From NCBI GenBank assembly GCA_934317005.1, contig CAKREB010000023.1:1-43022 (forward strand): a DNA stretch of 43,022 bases, given 5' to 3'. This stretch comes from an uncultured Lachnospiraceae bacterium. Its GTDB lineage: Bacteria; Bacillota; Clostridia; Lachnospirales; Lachnospiraceae. Within the stretch, counting starts at the first letter, position 1. Each line of letters opens with the position of its first letter. Below are positions 32,094-40,948 of the stretch, piece by piece. A program made the position numbers and the translations under genes. The notes below the pieces were generated by a model. That model was not told the DNA's origin. It ran no database searches and was given only the letters and a program-made list of their open reading frames with translations.

Positions 32094-33368
32094 ATGGCTC
32101 AGATTTTAATAAAAGGCGGAAGAGTGGTAGATCCGGCAAACCAGAGAGATGACGTGGCAGATATCTTGATCTGTGACGGAAAGATCAAAAAGGTTGGCAC
32201 AAGGCTTGCTTGTGAGGACGCAGATGTGATCGATGCATCAGGAAAGGTGGTCATGCCGGGCCTGATCGATCTTCATGTGCATTTTAGGGAACCGGGCTTT
32301 GAATATAAAGAAACCATTGCAACCGGTGCGAAGGCAGCAGCGCATGGTGGTGTGACAACAGTTTGTCCGATGCCAAATACGAAACCGGTCATTGACAGTG
32401 CAGAGCGCGTACAGGATCTTTTGGAACGTGCAAAGGATGCACCGGTTCATATACTTCCGGTCGGGGCGGTTACGATAGGGCAGGAAGGAAAAGAATTAGC
32501 CGATATTGAGGGAATGAAAAAGGCAGGAGCTGTTGCGTTAAGCGAAGATGGAAAATCGGTCATGGATACGCTTGTTTACCGCAAAGGGTTAAAAGAAGCA
32601 GCCCGCTTAGGAATTCCTATGTTTGCTCACTGCGAGGACAAGCAGTTAGTAGATGGCGGTGTGATGAATGCCGGAAAGAAAGCGGAAGAGTTAGGACTTC
32701 CGGGCATCACAAATGCAGTAGAAGATGTGATCGTGGCAAGAGATATTCTGATGTCAAAGGAAGCAGGAAACAGGCTTCATTTGTGCCATTGCTCGACAGC
32801 AGACAGCGTACAGCTTATCGCTTGGGCAAAGAAGCAGGGACTTTTAGTGACCGGAGAAGTGTGTCCGCATCATTTTACCATGTCTGATGATGAGATTACG
32901 GAAGATCATGGAAGATTTAAGATGAATCCGCCTTTGCGCAGCAGAGCAGATGTGCAGGCACTAAAGGAAGGCTTGCGGGACGGTATTATGGATGTGATTT
33001 CTACGGATCATGCTCCGCATGGTGCCGAGGAAAAGGATCAGTCGATGAAAAAGGCACCTTTTGGCATTGTAGGAATTGAAAATTCTTTTGCGCTCAGTTA
33101 TACCGTTTTGGTAAGAGAAGGCTATCTTACTCTGCCGCAGCTTGTAGAAAAGATGAGCTGTAATCCTGCAAAGGTTCTTGGAATTGACAAGGGGACTCTT
33201 TCGGAGGGATGTGCAGCAGATATTGTGATTGCAGATATTGACACAGAATATGCAATTGATCCGGATGAGTTTTTCTCCAAAGGAAAGAATACACCATTTG
33301 CCGGGAAAAAAGTCTATGGAAGAGTAGATGTGACGATCGTCGATGGAGCAGTAGTTTATCAACGGTAA
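32094..33368 (+). CDS. pyrC: Dihydroorotase (class I)
   Basis: Amidohydrolase of 424 aa that closes carbamoyl aspartate to dihydroorotate in pyrimidine synthesis. Zinc ligands: H61 and H63 in DLHVHFREPG, further His in FAHCED and HLCHCST, and Asp in STDHAPHG. The length and HVHFREPG form fit the Bacillus-type class I enzyme. The start at 32094 has GAGGAAA just upstream; a longer in-frame start at 32052 has no site. It begins the pyrC-pyrF-pyrK-pyrD gene set. pyrB and carAB are not in this window. Confidence 0.96.
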   Translation: MAQILIKGGRVVDPANQRDDVADILICDGKIKKVGTRLACEDADVIDASGKVVMPGLIDLHVHFREPGFEYKETIATGAKAAAHGGVTTVCPMPNTKPVIDSAERVQDLLERAKDAPVHILPVGAVTIGQEGKELADIEGMKKAGAVALSEDGKSVMDTLVYRKGLKEAARLGIPMFAHCEDKQLVDGGVMNAGKKAEELGLPGITNAVEDVIVARDILMSKEAGNRLHLCHCSTADSVQLIAWAKKQGLLVTGEVCPHHFTMSDDEITEDHGRFKMNPPLRSRADVQALKEGLRDGIMDVISTDHAPHGAEEKDQSMKKAPFGIVGIENSFALSYTVLVREGYLTLPQLVEKMSCNPAKVLGIDKGTLSEGCAADIVIADIDTEYAIDPDEFFSKGKNTPFAGKKVYGRVDVTIVDGAVVYQR

Positions 33369-33497
33369 AAGTGTGATGACCGGTAATGCATGATGGTAAA
33401 TAACAGACAGAGGAAATCACAGCGCACAGGTGGAATCTGGCTGTAGATATAAGGAAGACAGATATAAATTAGGAAGTGCGCAGAAAAGAGGATTAGT

Positions 33498-34421
33498 ATG
33501 ATTGATAAGTTGATTCAGAAAATTACAGAGAAAAATGCACCAATCGTCGTTGGATTAGATCCAATGTTAAACTATGTACCGGAGTATATACAGGAGGAAG
33601 CATTTGAAGAATATGGAAAAACATTAGAGGGAGCAGCAGAGGCAATCTGGCAGTTTAACAAAGGGATTGTTGATGCTACTTACGACTTGATTCCGGCAGT
33701 AAAACCACAGATCGCCATGTATGAGCAGTTTGGCCTTCCGGGAATGATTGCTTTTAAGAAAACAGTGGATTATTGTAAGGAAAAGGGACTTGTTGTGATC
33801 GGAGATATCAAGAGAGGAGATATTGGTTCTACTTCTACGGCATATGCGGTAGGTCATCTTGGAAAAGTCATGGTAGGTGGAACAGCGTATGCAGGATTTG
33901 ATGAGGACTTTGTAACTGTCAATCCATATCTTGGAAGCGATGGAGTTAATCCATTTGTTGATGTGTGCAAAGAAGAAAACAAGGGAATCTTTGTATTGGT
34001 AAAGACTTCAAACCCATCCAGTGGAGAGTTCCAGGATCAGAAGGTAGATGGGACACCACTTTACGAGCTTGTTGCAAAGAAAGTAGTTGAGTGGGGAGAG
34101 CAGTGCATGGGAAGCACATACAGCAATGTTGGATGTGTAATCGGCGCAACGTATCCGGAAATGGGTAAGACACTTCGCAAGCTGATGCCAAAGACATATA
34201 TTCTGGTTCCGGGTTATGGTGCACAGGGTGGTACAGCCAAAGATCTTGCTCCTTACTTTAACGAAGATGGACTTGGCGCAATCGTTAATTCTTCCAGAGG
34301 AATCATTGCAGCTTATAAGAAAGAGGAGTATCAGAAGTTTGGTGCCTTAAACTATGCAGATGCATCCCGTCAGGCTGTAGTGGATATGATTGCGGATATT
34401 AATGGAGCACTGGGAAAGTAA
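33498..34421 (+). CDS. pyrF: Orotidine 5'-phosphate decarboxylase (type 2)
   Basis: Enzyme of 307 aa for the last step to UMP. The catalytic Asp-Lys-Asp set is D103, K105, D108 in IGDIKRGDIGST; phosphate-binding motifs are VPGYGAQGG and VNSSRGI. The length of about 300 aa and DIKRGDIGST place it in the longer, type 2 group seen in mycobacteria and Clostridia. The start follows AAAGAGGATTAGT. It is separated from pyrC by 129 bases and from pyrK by a repeat-rich 181-base gap. Confidence 0.96.
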   Translation: MIDKLIQKITEKNAPIVVGLDPMLNYVPEYIQEEAFEEYGKTLEGAAEAIWQFNKGIVDATYDLIPAVKPQIAMYEQFGLPGMIAFKKTVDYCKEKGLVVIGDIKRGDIGSTSTAYAVGHLGKVMVGGTAYAGFDEDFVTVNPYLGSDGVNPFVDVCKEENKGIFVLVKTSNPSSGEFQDQKVDGTPLYELVAKKVVEWGEQCMGSTYSNVGCVIGATYPEMGKTLRKLMPKTYILVPGYGAQGGTAKDLAPYFNEDGLGAIVNSSRGIIAAYKKEEYQKFGALNYADASRQAVVDMIADINGALGK

Positions 34422-34425
34422 AAAA

Positions 34426-34573
34426 GGGCACCGCCAGCGCTGGTGCCCTGGCAAGAATTTCGGAGAAATTCTTGTTGGTGTACCACTACTGTACGAGCAA
34501 TTTCGTATAAAGTAAAAAAGAGAATGCCAGCGCATTCTCTCAGCACCATAACAGCAAATTCTTATAAAGTAAG
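34426..34573. repeat. Dispersed two-hairpin repeat: one full copy plus a second copy lacking hairpin B
   Basis: Full copy: hairpin A GGGCACC / GGTGCCC (34426-34448), hairpin B CAAGAATTTC / GAAATTCTTG (34452-34474), flank TTGGTGTACCACTA, tail GAGCAATTTCGTATAAAGTA. Second copy: hairpin A AGAGAATGC / GCATTCTCT with loop CAGC (34519-34540), then directly the tail-like CAGCAAATTCTTATAAAGTA. It begins just after the pyrF stop and ends close to pyrK, so it is inside the pyr transcript if pyrF and pyrK are co-transcribed. Confidence 0.88.
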
Positions 34574-34602
34574 TGTGTGAAGATATAGAAATGGAGAGAA
34601 AT

Positions 34603-35382
34603 ATGGCTGATAAAAAGAAAAGCACAGCAGTTATCACCAGTCAGGTGATGCTGTCAGACGGAATTTACAGTATGTGGCTTAAGTTTCCAAAGGATGCAGA
34701 TGTAGCGGCTGCGGCAGTTCCGGGACAGTTTATTTCATTATATTGTAAAGAGGGAAGCAGACTTTTGCCAAGACCGATCAGCATCTGTGAGATCGACCGC
34801 AAGGAGAGCATGCTTCGTATTGTATATCGTATTGCAGGAAAAGGAACAGAAGAATTTTCGACATATGATGTAGGAGATACGATTGATGTGGTTGGTCCTC
34901 TTGGCAATGGATTTACCTGCAAAGAAGGAAGAAGCATTTTGATCGGTGGCGGTATTGGGATTCCACCGATGCTTGCACTGGCAAAAGAATTAAAAGGGGA
35001 AGTCAGTGTGGTTCTTGGTTACAGAAATGCTGACCAGTTTTTGAAGGAAGAGTTCGAACCATATGCAAAGGTATATGTTTCAACAGAGGATGGCAGTGTC
35101 GGAACAAAGGGAAATGTAATTGATGCAATCCGTGCAAACAATCTGGAGGCAGATACAATCTATGCATGTGGACCGATTCCTATGCTTCGTGGTGTCAAAG
35201 CGTTTTCGGAGGAAAAGAAGATTGCTGCGCAGATTTCGATGGAAGAGAAGATGGCATGCGGTATCGGTGCCTGTCTTGCCTGCGTTTGCCAGTCAAAAGA
35301 CAAGGATGCACACAGTAATGTAAACAATAAGCGGGTTTGCAAGGATGGTCCTGTGTTTGACGCACAGGAAATTGAATTATAA
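34603..35382 (+). CDS. pyrK: Dihydroorotate dehydrogenase electron-transfer subunit
   Basis: Iron-sulfur flavoprotein of 259 aa that lets the PyrDB subunit use NAD+. The FAD region contains RPISICE (57-63); the NAD/ferredoxin-reductase part is SILIGGGIGIPPMLALAKEL; the [2Fe-2S] cysteines are C219, C224, C227 and C246 (MACGIGACLACVC...RVC). The start at 34603 follows GGAGAGAAAT; a GTG at 34573 and an ATG at 34591 are in frame but worse placed. It lies 12 bases before pyrD, matching the usual pyrK-pyrD pair of Gram-positive bacteria. Confidence 0.95.
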   Translation: MADKKKSTAVITSQVMLSDGIYSMWLKFPKDADVAAAAVPGQFISLYCKEGSRLLPRPISICEIDRKESMLRIVYRIAGKGTEEFSTYDVGDTIDVVGPLGNGFTCKEGRSILIGGGIGIPPMLALAKELKGEVSVVLGYRNADQFLKEEFEPYAKVYVSTEDGSVGTKGNVIDAIRANNLEADTIYACGPIPMLRGVKAFSEEKKIAAQISMEEKMACGIGACLACVCQSKDKDAHSNVNNKRVCKDGPVFDAQEIEL

Positions 35383-35394
35383 GGAGGAAGACAA

Positions 35395-36297
35395 ATGAAC
35401 CTTTCTGTTGATTTTGCGGGAGTTACGATGAAAAATCCTGTGACGACAGCTTCCGGAACATTTGGTTCCGGTGCAGAATACGACGAGTTTGTTGATCTGA
35501 ATCTTCTTGGTGCAGTGACAACAAAGGGTGTGGCAAATGTTCCGTGGCCAGGCAATCCAACACCTCGTATCTGTGAAACGTATGGCGGCATGTTAAATGC
35601 GATTGGTTTACAAAATCCGGGGATTGATCTGTTTGTAAAAAGAGATATTCCGTTTTTGAAAAAATATGATACAAAGATTATCGTCAATGTTTGTGGAAAA
35701 ACACCGGAGGAATATATTGAGGTTGTGGAAAGACTTGCCGGTGAGCCGGTGGATCTGTTGGAAATCAATATTTCCTGCCCAAATGTAAAAGCCGGTGGAA
35801 TCGCTTTTGGTCAGGATCCTAAACTGGTCGAAAAAATTACAGATCAGATTAAACAAAAGGCAAAGCAACCGGTTATTATGAAGTTAAGTCCAAATGTCAC
35901 TGATATTGCACAGATGGCGAAGGCTGCAGAGGCAGGTGGAGCGGATGCTGTTTCCTTGATCAATACTTTGACCGGCATGAAGATTGATATTAATCGACGG
36001 ACATTTGCACTTGCCAATAAAACCGGTGGAATGTCCGGCCCGGCAGTAAAACCGGTGGCTGTCCGTATGGTATATCAGGCTGCCAATGCCGTAAATATAC
36101 CGGTTCTTGGTATGGGAGGAATTGCTACTGCAGAGGATGCTTTGGAATTTATTATGGCAGGAGCTACGATGGTGGCTGTTGGAACTGCTAATTTTCATAA
36201 TCCAACTGCTACGACAGACATTATCCACGGAATTGAGAAATTTATGCAGGATAATAAGATCGATGATATTCGGGAACTGATTGGTTGTGTGAAATAG
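35395..36297 (+). CDS. pyrD: Dihydroorotate dehydrogenase B, catalytic subunit
   Basis: Class 1B enzyme of 300 aa with FMN. The catalytic base is C128 in EINISCPNVKAGG, as expected for class 1 (class 2 uses Ser). The FMN phosphate site is GMGGIATAEDALEF and VAVGTANF. It oxidises dihydroorotate to orotate and passes electrons through PyrK to NAD+. A strong AAGGAGGAAG site lies in the short gap after pyrK. It is the last gene of the pyr set; only about nine bases separate its stop from the 3' end of the convergent tRNA gene. Confidence 0.96.
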   Translation: MNLSVDFAGVTMKNPVTTASGTFGSGAEYDEFVDLNLLGAVTTKGVANVPWPGNPTPRICETYGGMLNAIGLQNPGIDLFVKRDIPFLKKYDTKIIVNVCGKTPEEYIEVVERLAGEPVDLLEINISCPNVKAGGIAFGQDPKLVEKITDQIKQKAKQPVIMKLSPNVTDIAQMAKAAEAGGADAVSLINTLTGMKIDINRRTFALANKTGGMSGPAVKPVAVRMVYQAANAVNIPVLGMGGIATAEDALEFIMAGATMVAVGTANFHNPTATTDIIHGIEKFMQDNKIDDIRELIGCVK

Positions 36298-36306
36298 AAA
36301 TAAAAA

Positions 36307-36377
36307 AGCAGATAACGGGAGTCGAACCCGCCTTTCCAGCTTGGGAAGCTAGCGTTCTACCGATGAACCATATCTGC
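36307..36377 (-). tRNA. tRNA-Gly (anticodon CCC)
   Basis: On the minus strand, the acceptor stem GCAGATA / TATCTGC (36371-36377 with 36308-36314) is followed by D arm GTTC/GAAC, anticodon stem CTAGC/GCTGG with loop TTCCCAA (anticodon CCC), and T arm with TTCGACT loop. The discriminator base is T. CCA is not encoded. All arms pair normally. Confidence 0.95.
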
Positions 36378-36386
36378 ATATCAATC

Positions 36387-36414
36387 ATTATAGCACTAAA
36401 AAGAGAAAATGCAA
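36387..36414 (-). promoter_or_regulatory. Promoter of tRNA-Gly
   Basis: On the minus strand, TTGCAT (36409-36414) and TATAAT (36387-36392) are 16 bases apart, with transcription expected to start a few bases before the tRNA. The -35 box lies inside one arm of the upstream terminator hairpin. Confidence 0.65.
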
Positions 36415-36450
36415 TCATACTTTCTGAGGAATGATGATTGCATTTTCTTT
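36403..36450. terminator. Terminator hairpin after the beta-propeller-like gene
   Basis: GAGAAAATGCAATCAT (36403-36418) pairs with ATGATTGCATTTTCTT (36434-36449) across a 15-base loop. It is A/T-flanked on both sides, so it can act for the minus-strand gene at 36455-37480. Confidence 0.78.
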
Positions 36451-36454
36451 TCTG

Positions 36455-37480
36455 TTATTTTTTCTTTTCCCACATCCATTCTTCTGATTGGTTTGTAGCC
36501 AAATCAAGAATATATAACTTGCTCTGATCAAATGTTTCGTAGAATAAATATTCATTTGTCAGATGCAGGTAATTGTAATCTCCGGACGATAGGAGATTCA
36601 ATGAGCCGGATGTGATGTCGTATTCGTAAAGCCCATTGTCAGAGCCGTTATCAATCTGGCAATAAATTGTGTTTCCATTTTCACTTACATTATATGTAGC
36701 AAGCCGATCGGAAATTAAAGTTTCCGGATTACCGCCACTTATTGCTACACGCTTTAGAGAGTAGTTGTCAGACATATCCATAAAATAAAGATAATCGCCC
36801 TGCATGCTGAGTCCGGTATAATTTCCACTCAAAACAGTTGTATCGTTAGAACCATCTGTTTTAATGGAATGAATGGCATGATCCTTTGTCGATCCGGTAA
36901 AATAAATTGTTCCATTGGCAGCAGCATATGGTGCGCAGGAATCCTCTAACAGCATTTTGTCTTCCGAACCGTCAATCTTTGCCCGATACAGCAAAAGTCC
37001 CTTCTTTTGATCATAATGTTGATAATAAACGTAGTTGCCAAGAAGACGTGCTACCTGTGTTGGTTCTTTGTAAAGATGAGAAACATTATTGCCGTTTAAA
37101 TCAGCCCGGTATAATCCGGTACAGCTTAAAGCCATAAAGGTATCGGAATCTATTTGTTTTTTATCATTTCGTTTGGTGTAAAACATGTATTTTCCGGCAA
37201 TGTTTAAGTAGCTTACATTGTCATCGGAAACTTTCTTAACGTTGCTAAGATCAGAATTCATAGAGTACAGCATATTTTGGTCGTATGGATTGGCAAAATA
37301 GATAGTATCTCCCGTTTCGCAGAAAAGCCCTCCGTTTAGAAGATTGCCACTGGTGTTTCCGGTTATGTTGTCATCGTCATAAAGCTTTATTCTTTTCAAA
37401 AAATAGAAAGATAGAAATAAACCAAGGATAATAACAAGAACTACACTGATGATCAAAATATTTTTTGACTTTTTTTTCAT
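36455..37480 (-). CDS. Membrane-anchored beta-propeller-like protein (DUF5050-like)
   Basis: Protein of 341 aa. An N-terminal KKKSKN start and one hydrophobic segment (about 8-28) anchor it, with the rest outside the cell. The extracellular part is built of repeated strand units of about 40 aa with patterns such as GDTIYFANPYDQNMLYSM, GNYVYYQHYDQKKGLLLYR and GDYLYFMDMSDNYSLKRV. These are typical of the DUF5050/TolB-like repeats found in Clostridia, which probably form a propeller. No enzyme motif is visible; it may bind a ligand or another envelope protein. The start follows AGAGGAGAG. It is divergent from the lipoprotein gene, across a 270-base gap. Confidence 0.75.
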   Translation of the reverse strand: MKKKSKNILIISVVLVIILGLFLSFYFLKRIKLYDDDNITGNTSGNLLNGGLFCETGDTIYFANPYDQNMLYSMNSDLSNVKKVSDDNVSYLNIAGKYMFYTKRNDKKQIDSDTFMALSCTGLYRADLNGNNVSHLYKEPTQVARLLGNYVYYQHYDQKKGLLLYRAKIDGSEDKMLLEDSCAPYAAANGTIYFTGSTKDHAIHSIKTDGSNDTTVLSGNYTGLSMQGDYLYFMDMSDNYSLKRVAISGGNPETLISDRLATYNVSENGNTIYCQIDNGSDNGLYEYDITSGSLNLLSSGDYNYLHLTNEYLFYETFDQSKLYILDLATNQSEEWMWEKKK

Positions 37481-37556
37481 AGAATACTCTCCTCTACTAT
37501 AAAATATATCTGTATGATAAGTATACCTTTTGAAGCAAATGAATGCAAGGAAAGTC

Positions 37557-37585
37557 TTGCTATCAATTGCAAAAGAGAGTAAAAT
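37557..37585 (+). promoter_or_regulatory. SigA-type promoter of the lipoprotein gene
   Basis: TTGCTA (37557-37562) and TAAAAT (37580-37585) are 17 bases apart, leaving a 5' leader of about 160 bases before the lipoprotein start at 37751. Confidence 0.55.
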
Positions 37586-37750
37586 GGCTGATGTAACTTG
37601 TAAATATCATAAGGCATGGGGGATATATGATATGTATTCAGAATGGGAAGAGGAGGACGCTGTATTTGGTTATGTACAGGTACAAGACAGACAAACCGCA
37701 AGCCTCTTATTACATTATCAATAGGGAATACATATAGAAATGAGGGATTT

Positions 37751-39142
37751 ATGAAAAAGAAATTAATATTGGTTTGTATGCTGTTTATGATGTTTGGAGT
37801 GCTGTTGACAGGTTGCATGAGGATAGAGGAGAACATACAGGTTCATAAGGATGGCTCCGGTACTTTGTCAGCACAGATTTTGTATCCAAAACAGGAAATG
37901 GTTAAATGTTTGCAAAAGCTTTATAAGGTAGACGGCAAGACAAAGACAGAGTCAGATATCGTAGATGAAATGAAAGAGATGGGATATACTGTTGTTCAAA
38001 ATGGCAGCGAAGAATACTTTGCAGCAGATGGACAGAAAGGGGATTCTTTAACGTTTTCGAGTATTCCAAAGTTTTATCACATGGAATATGTGAATGGTGA
38101 TGATACCGCAAGTGTTATGCAGGCACTATCTCTTTCCCTGCTTCGCGCGGAAACAACAGGTAATGATTTTGTAAGCGTATCAGAAACTAATTTTAAGGCT
38201 GCTATTCCGGCAATCAATTCGAAGATAAATATGGATGATTCTTTACAACAGATTTTTAGTAAAGACATGGATGAAGAATTAAAAAAGGCCGGTTTAGACG
38301 ATATGAAGACTCAGCTTAAGAAGACAAAGCTTGTATTTTCTGTAAAGTTTGATACAAAGATTACCCGATTTACAGAAGGTGCTGTCTTGTCAGAGGATGG
38401 AACAAAAGTTACATTTACGGTTCCGGCATATCCGGATGAAAATCTGACAATAGAAGCTTCCTGTGAAAATGATATTGCCGTGGAAGGAGTTACAAGTGGT
38501 ATTATTTATGGAAGGACAGTATCATATCAGCTTCCGGAGAATGTGACGGCAAGCCTGAATGGAGTAACAGTACAGAAAACTGTTACATCTGAAAAGAGTG
38601 GTGCTTACGAACTTTGCATGAAAAAAGCAGATGGTACGCAAAAAACAGTATATTATGAGGTAGATAAAGCCGCGCCGACTATAAAAAATTTGACGGATAA
38701 TGGACTTTGTGGAGCAAATACAAAGGTTTATATTTCAGATACACAGGCGGGTATCCAAAGCATTACAGTAGACGGTAAGGAGATTTCTAAACAGCAGCGG
38801 ATGGACATCGGTGAAGATGGTAAGATTGTAACGTATTATAGTATGAAGTCTTTTAAAGAAGGTAGGCATACATTGACCGCAAAAGATAAGCTTGGAAATA
38901 CTGTTGTGCTCTCTTTTAACTTGGATAAAACGGCACCGACGGTTCGTGGAGTTAAGAATAAAGGTGTATATAAAAAGACAGTGATGGTCAAAGTTAGTGA
39001 TAAATCTGGTATTCAGTCAATTAAACTGAATGGAAAAAGTATAAAATCCGGTAAAAGGATTACTAAAAAAGGTGCATATAAACTGGTTGCGATTGATAAG
39101 GCAGGTAACAAAAAGGTAATGCGTTTTATTATAAAAAGATAA
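37751..39142 (+). CDS. Lipoprotein with LppM-like N-terminal region and C-terminal Ig-like repeats
   Basis: Protein of 463 aa with a lipoprotein signal peptide: MKKK, a hydrophobic stretch, and lipobox LLTGC with C22. The next region (RIEENIQVHKDGSGTLSAQI) resembles LppM/DUF3153-type lipoproteins. From about residue 310 there are two Ig-like beta repeats that share K-A/T-APTIKN / KTAPTVRG starts and IQSITVDGK / IQSIKLNGK cores, ending in the KAGNKKVMRFIIKR strand. It is likely a surface protein facing the cell wall; no catalytic motif is seen. The start at 37751 follows GAGGGA; the frame extends upstream without a better start. A SASA esterase gene follows by 38 bases and may be co-transcribed. 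Confidence 0.82.
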   Translation: MKKKLILVCMLFMMFGVLLTGCMRIEENIQVHKDGSGTLSAQILYPKQEMVKCLQKLYKVDGKTKTESDIVDEMKEMGYTVVQNGSEEYFAADGQKGDSLTFSSIPKFYHMEYVNGDDTASVMQALSLSLLRAETTGNDFVSVSETNFKAAIPAINSKINMDDSLQQIFSKDMDEELKKAGLDDMKTQLKKTKLVFSVKFDTKITRFTEGAVLSEDGTKVTFTVPAYPDENLTIEASCENDIAVEGVTSGIIYGRTVSYQLPENVTASLNGVTVQKTVTSEKSGAYELCMKKADGTQKTVYYEVDKAAPTIKNLTDNGLCGANTKVYISDTQAGIQSITVDGKEISKQQRMDIGEDGKIVTYYSMKSFKEGRHTLTAKDKLGNTVVLSFNLDKTAPTVRGVKNKGVYKKTVMVKVSDKSGIQSIKLNGKSIKSGKRITKKGAYKLVAIDKAGNKKVMRFIIKR

Positions 39143-39180
39143 TAGATGCTGTTTCAAAAAACAGCGGAATGGAGAGGAAT

Positions 39181-40728
39181 ATGTTAAAATTAGCACCGGT
39201 ATTTTCAAATCATATGGTATTGCAGAGAAACAAGAGAATTGCTTTTTGGGGAGAGTGTGATAAAGAAGCTGTTACACTTACCTTAAATGGTGTTTCTGTA
39301 TCTGAAAAAGTAAATAATGGAACATTTTATGCAGAGCTGCCACCAATGAAAGAGGGCGGACCGTATACGATGACGGTATCAGATGGCACAGAAACTATTT
39401 CATTTGAAGATATTATGCTTGGCGAGGTCTGGCTGGCGGGTGGTCAGTCAAATATGGAGTTAGAGTTGCAGAATAGTTTTGAGGGAAAAGAAGAATTAAA
39501 GCGTGTTTGCAGTGAAAAGATAAGATATTATTATGTGCCAAAGTACTCTTTTGAAAGTGAAGTGTTTGAACAGGCACAAAAGGATAGTACATGGGAGTGT
39601 CCAAGTGAGGAAACTGCAGGAAAATGGTCAGCAGTAGCTTATTATTATGCAAAAGAGCTCTCAAAAAAGCTTGGAGTTACGGTTGGTATCATTGGCTGTA
39701 ACTGGGGAGGAACATCTGCCTCCTGCTGGATGAGTAGGGAGATGCTGGAACAGAGCAAGGCAACTGCTTCTTATGTAGAAGAGTATGACCGGATTGTAAA
39801 GGATCAGATTTTTGAGGAATATTTGAAGGAGCGCGAGGAATACATTGCGTATCAGACAGAATTTGAAAAAAATGTGTCACACTACTATGAAACGTGCGAA
39901 AATCCAACATGGGATGAAGCAATCAGCCTGTTTGGTGAAAATAGATATCCGGGACCGATGGGACCGTATTCGGAATTTCGTCCGGGCGGCTTGTATGAAA
40001 CGATGCTTTCCAGAGTGTGCCCATATACCTTATCCGGATTTTTGTATTATCAGGGAGAAGAAGACGATCATAAGCCTGCCACATATTATGAATTGCTGTC
40101 AGCTCTGATTAGGCAATGGCGTGGTGATTGGAAGGATGAAACACTTCCGTTCTTATTAGTACAGCTTCCTGTGTTCCAAAATATGGATGAACCGGATTAT
40201 AAAAACTGGCCTTTGATCCGTGAGGCACAGATGCGGGTATATCAGACGATAAAAAATACCGGCATTGCAGTTATTCTGGAAAATGGAGAGTATGGAAATA
40301 TTCATCCGACGAAAAAAGATATTGTAGGTAAGCGTTTAGCATTGCAGGCGTTTTATTCTGTATATCATGTTGGAAAGGAAGAGGACGCTTTTGGCCCAAT
40401 CTATCATGACTACTTCGTAAATGCAAACCAGATGACAATCACATTTGAGCATTGTGATGGTTTTGTATGTCAGGGGGAGGTAAAGGGCTTTGAACTGGCT
40501 GGTGATGACAAAAAGTACTATGCAGCAGATTGCACAATAGAGGGTGATCGTATTGTATTGCAGGCAAAGGAAGTAGGGCAGCCTAAGTATGCGCGTTACT
40601 GTTGGACAAACTATCAGGAGATTGCACTTTTTGGAACAAATGGCATTCCGGCAGCACCATTCCGAACAAGTTTTGCAGATGGAAGTGTAGCAACAGGAAG
40701 CCGCCTGACAAATGAAGGAGTTATGTAG
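39181..40728 (+). CDS. SASA-family carbohydrate esterase (sialate O-acetylesterase-like)
   Basis: SGNH-type esterase of 515 aa. An N-terminal beta domain (about 1-80, VFSNHMVLQR) is followed by the catalytic domain with S90 in LAGGQSNMELE, the oxyanion region GCNWGGTSASCWMS, and H375 in GNIHPTKKDIVGKRLAL. It should remove acetyl groups from sialic acids or plant polysaccharides such as xylan. No signal peptide is visible, so it probably acts inside the cell on imported oligosaccharides. The start at 39181 follows GGAGAGGAAT and gives the family N-terminus MLKLAPVFSNHM; an ATG at 39169 is in frame but overlaps that site. Confidence 0.9.
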   Translation: MLKLAPVFSNHMVLQRNKRIAFWGECDKEAVTLTLNGVSVSEKVNNGTFYAELPPMKEGGPYTMTVSDGTETISFEDIMLGEVWLAGGQSNMELELQNSFEGKEELKRVCSEKIRYYYVPKYSFESEVFEQAQKDSTWECPSEETAGKWSAVAYYYAKELSKKLGVTVGIIGCNWGGTSASCWMSREMLEQSKATASYVEEYDRIVKDQIFEEYLKEREEYIAYQTEFEKNVSHYYETCENPTWDEAISLFGENRYPGPMGPYSEFRPGGLYETMLSRVCPYTLSGFLYYQGEEDDHKPATYYELLSALIRQWRGDWKDETLPFLLVQLPVFQNMDEPDYKNWPLIREAQMRVYQTIKNTGIAVILENGEYGNIHPTKKDIVGKRLALQAFYSVYHVGKEEDAFGPIYHDYFVNANQMTITFEHCDGFVCQGEVKGFELAGDDKKYYAADCTIEGDRIVLQAKEVGQPKYARYCWTNYQEIALFGTNGIPAAPFRTSFADGSVATGSRLTNEGVM

Positions 40729-40831
40729 CCTGCAGATATCTGGTGACCATAAAGGTCTTTTGAGGATGAAGGTTACAGGAGAATATTCGTTGAAAATGTA
40801 TTAAAGAAATAGTGCATATAGCAGGGCAGAG

Positions 40832-40860
40832 TTGACGAGAGTAAAAAAATGCGTTATAAT
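40832..40860 (+). promoter_or_regulatory. SigA-type promoter of greA
   Basis: TTGACG (40832-40837) and TATAAT (40855-40860) have the ideal 17-base spacing, about 88 bases before the greA start. This is the best promoter match in the window. Confidence 0.85.
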
Positions 40861-40948
40861 GAGATGATATTTAGTGCGTCTTGTTATAACGCATAATTGG
40901 CGTATTACAGAAAAAACGTCAAACATAGAAGAAAGTGGAGGAATTAAG

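Noticed and set aside
37530..37724. 64-codon plus-strand ORF in the gap before the lipoprotein gene
   Set aside because: It overlaps the likely promoter, lacks a ribosome binding site and has no recognisable domain.
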